The notes below the pieces were generated by a model that saw nothing but the letters and a program-made list of their open reading frames with translations, had not been told where the DNA came from and did no database searches. The position numbers and the translations under genes are program-made. 24,416 bases of DNA from a virus. Positions 6,986 to 15,438 of this stretch are shown here, piece by piece. Each line of letters starts with the position of its first letter. The stretch's first letter is position 1. The DNA is taken from positions 1 to 24,416 of the IMG/VR virus record IMGVR_UViG_3300046818_000011. The stretch is one strand, 5' to 3'.

Positions 6986-9900
6986 CTACAACCGGGTAGC
7001 CCGCGCGAGATGCCGGTCGATGGTGTGCGCGATGTGTTCCGGCGACGCCTCGGTGCGGGCGTTAACGATGATGCTGATGGAGCGCGACGAGGACGGGCCG
7101 GGTAGGGAGTCCCACTGGGCGGAGCGCACCGGGGTGCCGACAGGGGCGCTGGTGCTGTAGCCCGGAGGCAGGGCCACGCCCCCCTCGGCATAGGGCGTGG
7201 CGTCGAAGATGCCGCCGAGTGCGAGCGGTTCGATCTGGAAGCCCATCCGCGTCGCGGTTTCGGCGAGAACCGCGACGGAGCGCGAATCCCGGTTGATCGG
7301 GATGTATGCCTCGTCGTCCCGGCTGCGGTCGCCGATTACCCGCAATGTATTGGGCGGTACCACCGCCGCCACTCCGGCACTCATCGGCTGACTGAATCCG
7401 CCGCCCGCAAAGAACTTGACGATGCCACCCATCGCCTTGGCGACGGTGAGTCTGCCGAGCGTGTGCAGGGCACCGGAGGTATCGGTCCAGTTAATGACGG
7501 GCGTGCCCTGGGTGGTCACATTGAGCATTGCCGTCATGCCGACGATGGCGTTGTCGGCCTTGAACTGGTCCAGTTTGCGCTGGGCCGCCGAGACGTGCAC
7601 GTCGACCAGGGTTTGGATGCCGGGCGGGATCAGGCCCAGCTGCACCAGGTAGTCGTACGCCTTCTGCTTGGAGATGCCCAACGACGCGGCCACGTTGTCG
7701 ACGGCCGTCTGCCATTGCTCCATTCTCGGCTTTCCAGTCTTCTGGATCGCGTCCCACAGGCCGTAGATCTGCGTGATGTTCTCCTGGCCCGCCTTGGTGT
7801 TGGCATCAATGGACCGGGATGCTTTGTCCTGGGCATCGCGCAGCTTGTCCTTGGCGGAACTGAGGTTCTCGCTGGAGATGCGTTCCTGGTCCTGCGCGTC
7901 CCGCACCGCCTGGTGTGCCTTCTGGAGGGCATAGGAGGCGTCGGCGACGCCCCGGTGGGCAGCATCCAGCGCGAGGTCGGCTTGCTGGACACCCCATTCT
8001 GCGGTTTTTACGGCATCGTGCGCCTTGGCAAGGGCAGTGGTGGCGGATGCCACTTGGTCCTGGGCGGACTGCAATGCCTTCTGTGCCGAGACGACCACCG
8101 AGGACCCGGCGACCCCGGCGGCGTCGGCGTCGGCGACCTGCTTGCGCAGCTTCACTCCGGAGTTGAGCGAGTCGTTGACACCGTTCTGTGCCGACACGAT
8201 GTCGAAGGCGGCCTTGACCTGGGACTCGTTGGCAGTGGTCACCCGCTGGGCAGCAATGGCCTTCGCGTTGTTCCCGGTCACCCCGAGCGCGGCGCCTGCG
8301 GTCTCTGCGTCGAAGAGCCGAGCCTGTGCCTGCTCCTCGGAGAGGACTTGGTCCTCCAGTTGCAGGTGCAGGTCTTTAAGATCCTGCACTGCCTGTTCGC
8401 GGGCACGGTTCAAGGCCACCTGTGCGGCTCGGGCATCGCCCTGGGCCTTGGTCAGGTTGTTCTCGGCGACGGTGATGCCCGTATAGGAGTCCCGGAGGGT
8501 CTGCTGTGCCTGCGCCTGGGCGTGGGTCGCATTGGCCTCACCCTGCCGGGCGGAGGCCACGCCCTGTGCGGCCTGGGCCTCGGAGTGCTGCGCGTCGGCG
8601 ACACCCTCGATCGACTTCTGGTGGGAGCGCTCAGCCGAGGCAACGGCGGTGGTGGCCTGGACCACTGCCTCGTCGGCCTGCACGAAGTGATCGGCCATCG
8701 CGGTCGCAGCCTGATGCACCCCGAGGTTCAGCTTGCCGAATTGCTCCGCCACCGCCGCCACGGTGGCGTTGGCCCCGCCTGCGGCGGGGATGATGGCCTG
8801 GAATCCCCGGGTGACATCGCCAATGCCGAGTCCCAGGGTGTGCGCGACCCCGGCCGCAGCCTGCTGGAACTGAGAGGAGTTGGCCATTGCGCTGGCGACT
8901 CTGTCCTGCGATGCGGCGGAGGCGTTGGCCGTAGATGTGGACTTGCCGACCTCGGCAGCGAGCTGATTCAGGATGCCGAGTCCCGACTGAGCCGACTGCC
9001 CAACCTTGTCCAGACCGGAAGCGACTCCAGTGAAAATATCCTTCGCGGAACCGATCCGCGTGAACGCGTCTCCCACTGTTTCGGGATGGGCAGCGATGAC
9101 GTCCTGGATGCGCTTGCGTATCTCGTCCAGCGCCGGGCCGCCTTGGGCAAGCGCGGTCGCAAGATCATCGGCCGAGATTCCGAATTCGGATAGCTGGCTG
9201 GCGGCAGCCTTGAAGTCAGGGGACGCCTTGAGCGCGTCCATCGCCGCGACTGTGAACGCGCCGTGTTCGCGCTCCAGCGCCGCAGTGAGATCATCGGTAT
9301 TGCCAGTCAACTGGGTCGTCGCGGTCGACCACCCGGCCCACTTCGCGGCCATGTCGCCGAGCATCACGAGGACTATTCCGGCCGCGACGGCGATACCGAT
9401 CGGTCCGGCCAGAGATGCTGCAAGTGAGGCAAACCCGATCGACGCGCCCGCCGCCGAGCTGCCTGCGGCGGTGACGGCCAGGGCCGTGGACGTGACGGCC
9501 TCGGTGGCGACCGCCGATTCGGCGGCGACTCCCTGGAGGGTGAGGATCTGCGCTGCGCCCTGGACGCTGGCGGTCTCCATGCTGACACCGAGACTCAACA
9601 CCCCGCCGGCCAAGGCGTTCACCCCGGCCGTCACCAACGGCGCCAGCTTGAACGCGCCGAACGCCACCAGTGCGGTGCCGCCCAGTGCGCCCAGTGCCGG
9701 GGCGATCGGGCCGAGGACGGTAAAGACGGCCTGGAGGGTTCCCGCGACGATCTTCAGCGCCGACGTCAGTGGGCCCAGCGCGCCTTGGGTCAGCCCGGTC
9801 GCCGCACTGAAGATCTTGCCGATGGCCCCGACGATCGGCGTGTCGGCGGCAGCCCAGACCTCGGCCAGTTGGTTGACCAGGGTGACCACGGTGGTGAGCA

Positions 9901-11053
9901 CGGTGTTGAACAATTGGCCTAGGGTGATCAGAGCTTCCCCGTAGGCGACGCTGTGCTGCGACATGGAGTTAAACGCGGCACTGACGGCGCTGCCCACCTC
10001 GCCAAGGAACGTGGCCAGGCCCTGGAACACGGGCAGGCTGTTCTGCATGGCAGTGGTCAGGCCAGGCATGGCATTGGTCGCCAAGTTGTCGATGCCACGG
10101 GTGAGCGCGACGACATCGGGTCCGGCGAAGGACATGGCCTTCGCAATGTCCGGGCCGAGCTTCTGCACGCTCGCGTCGATCTGGTTGATCGCACCGACAA
10201 AAGCCGGAACCAGTTGATCGGCTCCAGCCTGAGCGGTGGCTTTGATCTCCTGCTCAAGTCCCTTGAACGACGCCTTGATCTGCGCGTTCGACTTCTCCGC
10301 CAGCAGCGCGACCGTGATGAATCCCAGCCCCAGTCCACTGATCAGCGCGGACCCGGCCAGCGGCGCACCGATGACGACGGCGGCGAACACGGCCTGTGCC
10401 TGACTGCGGGCAGTGAACATGCCGCTGACGAAGGATCCGGCGTCGATGTCCAGCTTGGGCTTGATGGTCTTGCGTCTAAGATCGTCCGCAGCGGCATTGG
10501 CCGCAGCCATTTTCGCGATGTACTCGGCGATGTCGGCATCGATCTTGACTTTAATGTCGTGAAGTTCGGCCTTTTTCGCCTCGATGTCTTCGTTCAGCCG
10601 GGCGAAATCGGCCTCCAGCCTGACCCGGACCTCTTCCGGTTGCGCCTTCAGTGCGGCGAGTTCGGCCTCGTAGCCAGCAAGGTCGGCTTCAATCTTGATC
10701 TTCTTCTCGACGTCGGCGGCCGTGATCTCGGCCAACCTCGTCGCCAGAGGGCGGTCGTCACCGCCGATCTTCACCGTCGCGGAGGTATGCCCCACCTCGT
10801 CGATGGCTTTCGCGACATCCCCGGTGAACTTGGTGGTGTCGCCAGTGACGTCGACAGAGACCCAATCCCCTTTTTCGGCCTCCCGAATGCCCTTCTCGAC
10901 TTCCTCGCTGAACTGCCGCTCGTCCAGCTTGGCCTTGACGGAAACGGTGAGGTCGCTGACCCGGGCGAAGGCGGCGGCGACGTCCTCTTGGAACTTGTCG
11001 AACGACGCGACGACCTGCACGAACGCGTCGCCGACCTTGTAGCCGCCCGGCAT
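6986..11053 (-). CDS. Tape measure protein
   Basis: The longest gene of the window encodes 1355 residues, begins MPGGYKVGDAFVQVV, and starts three bases after the chaperone stop. Tape measures set tail length and pass through the tube during DNA injection. Residues about 1-200 are charged predicted helices. Hydrophobic stretches lie near 218-245 and 549-565 (GPIGIAVAAGIVLVML) and could enter the host membrane. From about 790 to 1085 the protein is an Ala/Gln-rich coiled-coil with many VADAQ- and DAQDK-like units. The C-terminal part includes GISKQKAYDYLVQLGLIPP, often seen in actinophage tape measures. At roughly 1.5 angstrom per residue (general knowledge) the tail would be near 200 nm. I see no peptidase or lysozyme domain. 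Confidence 0.95.
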   Translation of the reverse strand: MPGGYKVGDAFVQVVASFDKFQEDVAAAFARVSDLTVSVKAKLDERQFSEEVEKGIREAEKGDWVSVDVTGDTTKFTGDVAKAIDEVGHTSATVKIGGDDRPLATRLAEITAADVEKKIKIEADLAGYEAELAALKAQPEEVRVRLEADFARLNEDIEAKKAELHDIKVKIDADIAEYIAKMAAANAAADDLRRKTIKPKLDIDAGSFVSGMFTARSQAQAVFAAVVIGAPLAGSALISGLGLGFITVALLAEKSNAQIKASFKGLEQEIKATAQAGADQLVPAFVGAINQIDASVQKLGPDIAKAMSFAGPDVVALTRGIDNLATNAMPGLTTAMQNSLPVFQGLATFLGEVGSAVSAAFNSMSQHSVAYGEALITLGQLFNTVLTTVVTLVNQLAEVWAAADTPIVGAIGKIFSAATGLTQGALGPLTSALKIVAGTLQAVFTVLGPIAPALGALGGTALVAFGAFKLAPLVTAGVNALAGGVLSLGVSMETASVQGAAQILTLQGVAAESAVATEAVTSTALAVTAAGSSAAGASIGFASLAASLAGPIGIAVAAGIVLVMLGDMAAKWAGWSTATTQLTGNTDDLTAALEREHGAFTVAAMDALKASPDFKAAASQLSEFGISADDLATALAQGGPALDEIRKRIQDVIAAHPETVGDAFTRIGSAKDIFTGVASGLDKVGQSAQSGLGILNQLAAEVGKSTSTANASAASQDRVASAMANSSQFQQAAAGVAHTLGLGIGDVTRGFQAIIPAAGGANATVAAVAEQFGKLNLGVHQAATAMADHFVQADEAVVQATTAVASAERSHQKSIEGVADAQHSEAQAAQGVASARQGEANATHAQAQAQQTLRDSYTGITVAENNLTKAQGDARAAQVALNRAREQAVQDLKDLHLQLEDQVLSEEQAQARLFDAETAGAALGVTGNNAKAIAAQRVTTANESQVKAAFDIVSAQNGVNDSLNSGVKLRKQVADADAAGVAGSSVVVSAQKALQSAQDQVASATTALAKAHDAVKTAEWGVQQADLALDAAHRGVADASYALQKAHQAVRDAQDQERISSENLSSAKDKLRDAQDKASRSIDANTKAGQENITQIYGLWDAIQKTGKPRMEQWQTAVDNVAASLGISKQKAYDYLVQLGLIPPGIQTLVDVHVSAAQRKLDQFKADNAIVGMTAMLNVTTQGTPVINWTDTSGALHTLGRLTVAKAMGGIVKFFAGGGFSQPMSAGVAAVVPPNTLRVIGDRSRDDEAYIPINRDSRSVAVLAETATRMGFQIEPLALGGIFDATPYAEGGVALPPGYSTSAPVGTPVRSAQWDSLPGPSSSRSISIIVNARTEASPEHIAHTIDRHLARATRL

Positions 11054-11056
11054 AGC

Positions 11057-11542
11057 TCACCGTCCCCCGGTCAGTTGGTGTTCCATCTGGAGAAGTCGTT
11101 GGCGGGACTCGGTTTCCTTGAGTCGCTGAAGGGCAGTCCTGGGTCGCGGGGCACGGTTGGGTCGGGGCCGCGAGCTGGAGTGGATCGCGATGAGGGTCTC
11201 GTTGACCGCATTCATCACGTCGAACAGATTGTCCAGCCGCAGCGCGATCTCGGAATAGCCGACCAACGGCACCTCGGCGGGGACGTCGGCGGGGACGAGG
11301 GCGGCGACCACCTTCGCGTAGTCCTCGTCGCCGTCGAGGGCGGCGCGGTAGGCCGAATGCCGGGGAAGTCGTTGCAGCAGCCGGGTCAGCTGCGCCCAGG
11401 GACGCCGTCCGCGGAAGTAGTCCAGGAAATCCACACCGCGCTCGAACAGGTCGTACTCGATCTCGTCGCCGAAACGGTCGAGAAGGTCTATGCGGCGGAC
11501 GAGGTCCGCGCACGCCCGCCACGTGTGCGGGAGCGGCGCGAT
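11057..11542 (-). CDS. Tail assembly chaperone 2, reached by -1 frameshift
   Basis: This frame has no convincing start of its own. It is open from the slippery site at 11542-11548 to TGA at 11057-11059, adding 161 residues to the first 111 of the upstream chaperone, for a 272-residue fusion. After the slip the sequence reads IAPLPHTWRACADLV, then RRIDLLDRFGDEIEYDL, RGRRPWAQLTRLLQRLP and a basic, proline-rich end. The EYDL...RGRRPW...LPRHSAYRAAL pattern is that of the second chaperone of siphovirus tails (the gpG-gpT type). Fusion and short forms bind the tape measure and recruit tube subunits (family knowledge). A GTG at 11432-11434 could start a shorter protein, but it lacks a good ribosome binding site. 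Confidence 0.85.
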   Translation of the reverse strand: MAPLPHTWRACADLVRRIDLLDRFGDEIEYDLFERGVDFLDYFRGRRPWAQLTRLLQRLPRHSAYRAALDGDEDYAKVVAALVPADVPAEVPLVGYSEIALRLDNLFDVMNAVNETLIAIHSSSRPRPNRAPRPRTALQRLKETESRQRLLQMEHQLTGGR

Positions 11543-11874
11543 TTTCCCTCCTCCACCTCGCCTTCGATGGCCTTCTCGACCTCGGCGGCGAATCCGAAGG
11601 ACCGCAGCACGTCGAGCACGAACGCGTCGAGCACATAGCCGGGCTGGTCGTCGGAGAGTTCCACGACACGACGGCCGGCGTCCTCGCCGAGCAACGCGAT
11701 CAGCAGCGCGTCGACGTCACCCCTAGCCTGCGCGGCGGCGATGGCCTTGCCCTGCGCACGAGTCGGGTAGCGAATCAGGTAGACCTCGTCCTCGGTGAGC
11801 GGCAGTTCCAGAATGTCCCGCTCGGGGTCGGCCGTGTCGGCGACGTAGGCATCCCAGCCCTTCAACTGCTTCAT
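11488..11874 (-). CDS. Tail assembly chaperone 1
   Basis: ATG at 11872-11874 has AAGGAGA five bases upstream, a strong ribosome binding site. The 128-residue product begins MKQLKGWDAYVADT and has a helical core (EDEVYLIRYPTRAQGKAI, LLIALLGEDAGRRVVEL), then an acidic-to-basic tail ending RARTSSAA. Position between tail tube and tape measure, with a second frame downstream reached by -1 frameshifting at codon 111 (Lys), identifies the short form of the two-protein chaperone pair. The short form is expected in excess over the fusion in this family. Confidence 0.9.
   Translation of the reverse strand: MKQLKGWDAYVADTADPERDILELPLTEDEVYLIRYPTRAQGKAIAAAQARGDVDALLIALLGEDAGRRVVELSDDQPGYVLDAFVLDVLRSFGFAAEVEKAIEGEVEEGKSRRSRTRGGRARTSSAA
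11542..11548 (-). promoter_or_regulatory. Programmed -1 frameshift site, G GGA AAA
   Basis: On the minus strand the zero-frame codons GAG GGA AAA TCG contain the heptamer G GGA AAA, which fits the X XXY YYZ rule for -1 slippage. Ten bases downstream, CCCGC and GCGGG (11515-11519 and 11527-11531) can form a short stem that may stimulate pausing. The -1 frame is open from here through the second chaperone, while the zero frame ends in TAG at 11488. Confidence 0.85.
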
Positions 11875-11897
11875 GCAGTCTCCTTCCGTCCAGGGTT

Positions 11898-11931
11898 GGT
11901 TGGGGCACCCGCAAGCCCTGATGCCCCAACC
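11898..11931 (-). terminator. Stem-loop after tail tube gene
   Basis: GGTTGGGGCA (11898-11907) and TGCCCCAACC (11922-11931) form a perfect 10-bp stem with a 14-base loop, 11 bases after the tail tube stop codon. No T-run follows on the minus strand; the ribosome binding site of the next gene comes instead. It is therefore more likely an attenuator or mRNA-stability element than a full terminator. Confidence 0.6.
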
Positions 11932-11942
11932 AGTTCGGGGAT

Positions 11943-12614
11943 TTAGGCGGTGTAGCCCATGTCGGTCAACAAGTCCGCGATGCCGGGGCCGCCCCACATT
12001 TCGCGCATCGCAAATCCCAGGGTGTCGTCCACGTAGCCCGTGAATGTGAATTCATAGCGCAGCTCCTCGCCCTTTTTCCACGGCTGCGGACCGAAGTTGG
12101 TCACGCTGGCTCGCGGGCAGAAGCGGGCGAAGTAGATCAGGTTGTCGTCCCGGCCGTCGCTGGCAATCGCGAGCAGCCGGTAGTAGGTAGTGGAGGCCAC
12201 CACTGCCCGCTCGAAGCCGATCTCGTGCGTGGTGGCGTCCGGCGCGACGGCGGACAGGTCGACCGAGTGGAAGATCTCCGACGTCATCCGCTTGCTCTCC
12301 TGGGCCAGCACCTTCAGATCGGTGACGTCCTCGGTGATGTCCCGGCGGGTGGGCTGGGACGAACCGTGGCTCTTGACATCGAAGGTGGTGACCTTGCGGG
12401 TCCAGTCGATGCCGTCGGACTCGGTGTGGTGACCGAGGCTGCCCCACCCGGTCGGCAGCGGATTGAGGTCACCGCCGGCCCCCGTGGTCAGCGCGATGAT
12501 CGGGTCGGCGCTCAGCGGCGCGGCGAACAGCGCCGCATCCTGCGCGACGCGGATCAGGCCCTGCTTGCGGGCGGCCAGCGCGGCAACGGAGGAGTAGGAA
12601 GTGGGTGCGGTCAT
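11943..12614 (-). CDS. Major tail (tube) protein
   Basis: The 223-residue product starts at ATG 12612-12614 with AAAGGGG about 11 bases upstream, begins MTAPTSYSSVAAL, and is beta-rich. It includes a WTRKVTTFDVKS segment and a C-terminal ELRYEFTFTGYVDD strand, as in tube proteins of actinobacterial siphoviruses. Position after the tail terminator and before the chaperones supports the call. Many copies would polymerise around the tape measure. It is bracketed by stem-loops on both sides, consistent with separate control of a highly expressed gene. I see no immunoglobulin-like extension. Confidence 0.88.
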   Translation of the reverse strand: MTAPTSYSSVAALAARKQGLIRVAQDAALFAAPLSADPIIALTTGAGGDLNPLPTGWGSLGHHTESDGIDWTRKVTTFDVKSHGSSQPTRRDITEDVTDLKVLAQESKRMTSEIFHSVDLSAVAPDATTHEIGFERAVVASTTYYRLLAIASDGRDDNLIYFARFCPRASVTNFGPQPWKKGEELRYEFTFTGYVDDTLGFAMREMWGGPGIADLLTDMGYTA

Positions 12615-12654
12615 GAGTGATTCGCCCCTTTCACATCGGGCTTATCGAAGGGAA

Positions 12655-12672
12655 AGCCCCTTGCGTGGGGCT
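12655..12672 (-). terminator. Stem-loop between tail terminator and tail tube genes
   Basis: On the minus strand AGCCCC, a six-base loop and GGGGCT form a perfect 6-bp stem, eight bases after the TGA at 12681, followed by TTTCCCTT. The short T/C-rich tail makes it a weak candidate terminator or attenuator in front of the tail tube gene. Confidence 0.5.
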
Positions 12673-12680
12673 GACTGCGC

Positions 12681-13058
12681 TCAGCGGGGTCGGCGCAGCG
12701 CGATCCGGTAGGTGGCGACGAAGCACTGGACGGTTTTGTCGCCCCAGTCGTGGAAGATCGGGGCGGTCTCGGTCCAGGCGTTGTCGATGGAATCACTGCC
12801 CACCCCGTCGGCCGGGGAGGCAAGGATGAGCTGACGGCATGCCTCGGCCAGTGCCGCCGTCTGTGCCCGGTTCGCGCCGAAGGTATGGACCTGAAGCCGG
12901 GGCACGTCGGTGAGATAGGTGTCGCCGCCACCGACCCGGCGGATCACGATCAGCGGCGGTGTGATCGTGGCGGGCGTGGTGAGCGACGTCGTGCCCGCCG
13001 ACGCGAGCAGGTCCAGGGCGAGCAGTTCGACGTCCGGGAAGGCGGGCAGGAGTTCCAT
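12681..13058 (-). CDS. Tail terminator protein
   Basis: ATG at 13056-13058 follows the preceding TAG with no gap. The 125-residue protein begins MELLPAFPDVELLALDLL and has an IVIRRVGGGDTYLTDVPRLQVHTFG core, then a helix (ANRAQTAALAEACRQLIL). This layout of a short alpha-beta domain with a buried helix is typical of tail terminators and neck proteins that cap the tube. The order connector, stopper, neck, terminator, tube is kept here. The call rests on order and pattern. Confidence 0.82.
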   Translation of the reverse strand: MELLPAFPDVELLALDLLASAGTTSLTTPATITPPLIVIRRVGGGDTYLTDVPRLQVHTFGANRAQTAALAEACRQLILASPADGVGSDSIDNAWTETAPIFHDWGDKTVQCFVATYRIALRRPR

Positions 13059-13433
13059 CTAGCCCTCCCGTTTCCGGGCCGCCTTGCGCACGACATTGGG
13101 GTCTGCCGCATCCACAATGTCCAGTAGCCTGGTCAGCGGCCGGGGTGGGTTGGGCACGGTGGCCGAGCCGACTTCCAGGACGGTGGCATAGGGGACGGGT
13201 GCCACGATGTCCGCCGCCCAGCGGGGACCGTAGGGCAGGTGAACGATCTCGGTGTCGGTCTCGATGCTGGCCTTGTACAGGCCGGGGTGCTTGTCCTGCG
13301 GCGGCGTGCCGACGGGGGCGATGGAACGCAGGACGTCGGCATAGAACTCGCCGACCTCGTGGGCAAAACCGTGCACCTCGGACGAGATCGCCAGCAGGTC
13401 GAAACCCTTGTCGTCGCGCACGTAGCGAGCCAT
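13059..13433 (-). CDS. Neck protein, HK97 gp10-like
   Basis: ATG at 13431-13433 lies one base after the stop of the head-tail stopper. The 124-residue protein begins MARYVRDDKGFDLLA, includes a helix (EVHGFAHEVGEFYADVLRSI), and ends in a basic stretch VRKAARKREG. HK97 gp10-like proteins occupy this slot between stopper and tail terminator in many siphoviruses and help join head and tail. The sequence is not diagnostic by itself, so family assignment is by position and general shape. Confidence 0.72.
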   Translation of the reverse strand: MARYVRDDKGFDLLAISSEVHGFAHEVGEFYADVLRSIAPVGTPPQDKHPGLYKASIETDTEIVHLPYGPRWAADIVAPVPYATVLEVGSATVPNPPRPLTRLLDIVDAADPNVVRKAARKREG

Positions 13434-13434
13434 G

Positions 13435-13758
13435 TCACCCCGTCACCTTGGTCAACAGCACGACCCCGCCCGGGTGCCAGCCGGTGAGCGGGTTGACCCA
13501 GCGCTGCGGGTCGCCGGTCACCTCCCAGCGGCTGCCGTCGGCGAGTTCGATCACGTCCTGGGGGCCGATGTCGGCACCCGTGGGGGTGTACAACTCGGCG
13601 GTGGCAGTGACCTGCTCGGCCCGGTCGGTGTTCTCGGTGGACACCCGAGGCGCGAACCCGCAGCCCGCCACGGTGTGGTGCTCGGTCTCGGCACGGTCAC
13701 CGAGTCGGTCCAGCGCGTAGCGGTGCACCGTGACCGTCTGTCCGAACGGGAAGCTCAC
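13435..13758 (-). CDS. Head-tail stopper
   Basis: The GTG start at 13756-13758 overlaps the stop of the upstream connector (GTGA), giving a 107-residue protein beginning VSFPFGQTVTVHRYAL. It has an SH3-like beta layout (TVTVHR, VTATAELYTP, DVIELADGSRWEVTG) and ends near WHPGGVVLLTKV. This resembles the small beta-barrel stoppers that close the portal channel after packaging. A longer open frame upstream lies inside the connector gene and is not used. Confidence 0.8.
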   Translation of the reverse strand: MSFPFGQTVTVHRYALDRLGDRAETEHHTVAGCGFAPRVSTENTDRAEQVTATAELYTPTGADIGPQDVIELADGSRWEVTGDPQRWVNPLTGWHPGGVVLLTKVTG

Positions 13759-14357
13759 CGCAGCTCCACCGTCCTCGAACCGGGACGGTAGCTGTTCAGG
13801 ATGTCCCGGTCCGACGGGGTGAGCGCCACGATGCCCTGAATCGCCGCATCGGAGAGCCGCTGGGAGAACGGGCCTGCCGACTGGCTTTGGATCGAGCCGT
13901 AGCCGGGCGTGGCCAGGGAGCGGATCACCATGCCGCACACCACGGTCACGATGTCATCGGGAATGACGTCGTAGCCGTGCGTGTAGTCCACCTGGCACAG
14001 GGGCGTATTGAACCGGAACAGGTCCCGGATGCCCTCGGCGAGGTTGATCACGGTCTCGCCGACCATCAGCCAGACTTCCTGACCGCCGTCCCACATCCAC
14101 CCGACGATCGTGACCAGGTTTTCGTTGTAGTCGAACACCTTCACCGAAGTGACTCCGGTGACTGGCCGCTGCGGCAGGATCAGTCGGCCACCGATGGGAC
14201 GGATGCGGGCCACCGTGTCGGTGAGGGTGAAGTCCTGCTTGGTGTAGGACCGGACCACTGCCGAGGCATCCTGAAGCAGGGTCTCCACCCGGTCTTCATC
14301 GGCGGCGGCAACCGGGAACCGCGCCTGCACATCGTCGAGGAAGGCCAGGGGGTCCAC
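13755..14357 (-). CDS. Head-tail connector (adaptor) protein
   Basis: A GTG start at 14355-14357 with GGAAGGAGA upstream gives 200 residues beginning VDPLAFLDDVQARF. The N-terminal helices (VETLLQDASAVVRSYT) with FTLTD and a LILPQRPVTGVTSVKV segment are the usual pattern of the gp6/gp15-type adaptors that dock under the portal. The later helix DDIVTVVCGMVIRSL and a C-terminal helix near LTPSDRDILNSYR complete the expected fold. Position after the major capsid protein agrees. Confidence 0.86.
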   Translation of the reverse strand: MDPLAFLDDVQARFPVAAADEDRVETLLQDASAVVRSYTKQDFTLTDTVARIRPIGGRLILPQRPVTGVTSVKVFDYNENLVTIVGWMWDGGQEVWLMVGETVINLAEGIRDLFRFNTPLCQVDYTHGYDVIPDDIVTVVCGMVIRSLATPGYGSIQSQSAGPFSQRLSDAAIQGIVALTPSDRDILNSYRPGSRTVELR

Positions 14358-14394
14358 GTCTCTCCTTCCCGGTCGGGGGAAATAGTGGGAAGGG

Positions 14395-14433
14395 CTCAGG
14401 CCCCGCAGGGTCGGGGCACCTGCGGGGGCTGAG
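14395..14433 (-). terminator. Strong stem-loop after major capsid gene
   Basis: Arms 14395-14409 (CTCAGGCCCCGCAGG) and 14419-14433 pair over 15 bp with one mismatch and a nine-base loop. The stem starts two bases after the TAA of the capsid gene on the minus strand. Downstream bases are CCCTTCCCACTATTT, only weakly T-rich. It probably reduces read-through or protects the abundant capsid mRNA. Confidence 0.7.
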
Positions 14434-14435
14434 GC

Positions 14436-15377
14436 TTACGCCGTCTTGAGCACGCCGAACGGGTAGCGCGTGGCAGAGTCGGCATTCAGCTCGGTGACCG
14501 GGTTGGCAGTGGCGAAGGCCACGCGCATGGTCACCCGCATCGCCACCGAGTCCTGCTGCATCAGGTTCAGGATGACCGCACCGGAGTCGTCGGAGATGAC
14601 GCCCTCGGTGAAGATCTTGAACGAGATGTCCGCACGCAGACCGAGCAACGCGTTGCTCCAGTCACCCGCGATGAGTTCCGCCTCGGAGGCGTTCCACGAT
14701 CCGTTGTCCACTTCGGACAGCCCGTAGCCGTAGAGCGTCTTGCCCTGGGTGCCCTGCATGTCCGGGTTGTAGATCGGGATGCCCTGCGCGGAACGCATCG
14801 AGATCAGCTTCCAGCCCAGACCGGGCCGGGCGATGAAACCGTTGACGGAATAGCCGTCCAGGGCGAGCGTCTCGCCGAGGCTGGCGACGTCCACGCCGAG
14901 ATCCGGCCCGGTGCCGGAGGTGACGGTGTTGGTCGCCGTGTTCGCGCCCTCGTAGATGGACGGGGACCACGTGGAGGGACGGTTCAGTCCGAACAGCGCG
15001 GCCTCATCGAGCTTGCGGCCGATCGCCTCGGCCAGTCGGGGACGGACCTCGTCCCAGATCGGCACGTCCGCATCCGCCAGGTACGCCTCGGGGATCGGCA
15101 CGATGGTGGCGAGTTCCTCGGCCACCAGCACGACGTTCTTCCACTGCTGGCGGGTGGTGGACTTCAGGCCCGTGTCGCCGCCGACCCAGTACGCGACCGG
15201 CAGGACGTCGAGGACCGGCAGGCGGTTCGTCTTGGTGGACATCGGGACGCTTTTGGCGCGCTGCAAGATCGCGCACTGCGTCGGGAGCATCTGAATGATG
15301 TCGGTGGACACCGGTTCGGGCACGAGCGGGTCGGAACCGCTGCCCGCCCGGGAAATGAGCTGATCGTAGGCAGTCAC
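14436..15377 (-). CDS. Major capsid protein, HK97 fold
   Basis: A GTG start (15375-15377) with AGGAGA about 11 bases upstream gives 313 residues beginning VTAYDQLISRAGSGSD. The pattern matches HK97-type capsids: an N-terminal arm, an E-loop region (TGLKSTTRQQWKNVVL), the AEELATIVPIPEAYL spine-helix start, and a P-domain helix (RPRLAEAIGRKLDEAALFG). The A-domain strand SVNGFIARPGLGW and the C-terminal strand AVAMRV-like MRVTMRVAFATANP follow. There is no N-terminal protease delta domain; a separate scaffold precedes it. It is the main shell subunit. Confidence 0.93.
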   Translation of the reverse strand: MTAYDQLISRAGSGSDPLVPEPVSTDIIQMLPTQCAILQRAKSVPMSTKTNRLPVLDVLPVAYWVGGDTGLKSTTRQQWKNVVLVAEELATIVPIPEAYLADADVPIWDEVRPRLAEAIGRKLDEAALFGLNRPSTWSPSIYEGANTATNTVTSGTGPDLGVDVASLGETLALDGYSVNGFIARPGLGWKLISMRSAQGIPIYNPDMQGTQGKTLYGYGLSEVDNGSWNASEAELIAGDWSNALLGLRADISFKIFTEGVISDDSGAVILNLMQQDSVAMRVTMRVAFATANPVTELNADSATRYPFGVLKTA

Positions 15378-15438
15378 GGTGAGGATTTCTCCTTACGGTC
15401 GGGCAGACCGGGCCGCGACTACGTCCGGTACTGCGGGG

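Noticed and set aside
7463-11638. Two long plus-strand open frames opposite tape measure and chaperones
   Set aside because: They mirror the codon pattern of the tape measure and chaperone genes, which have clear family features, and show no independent start signals.
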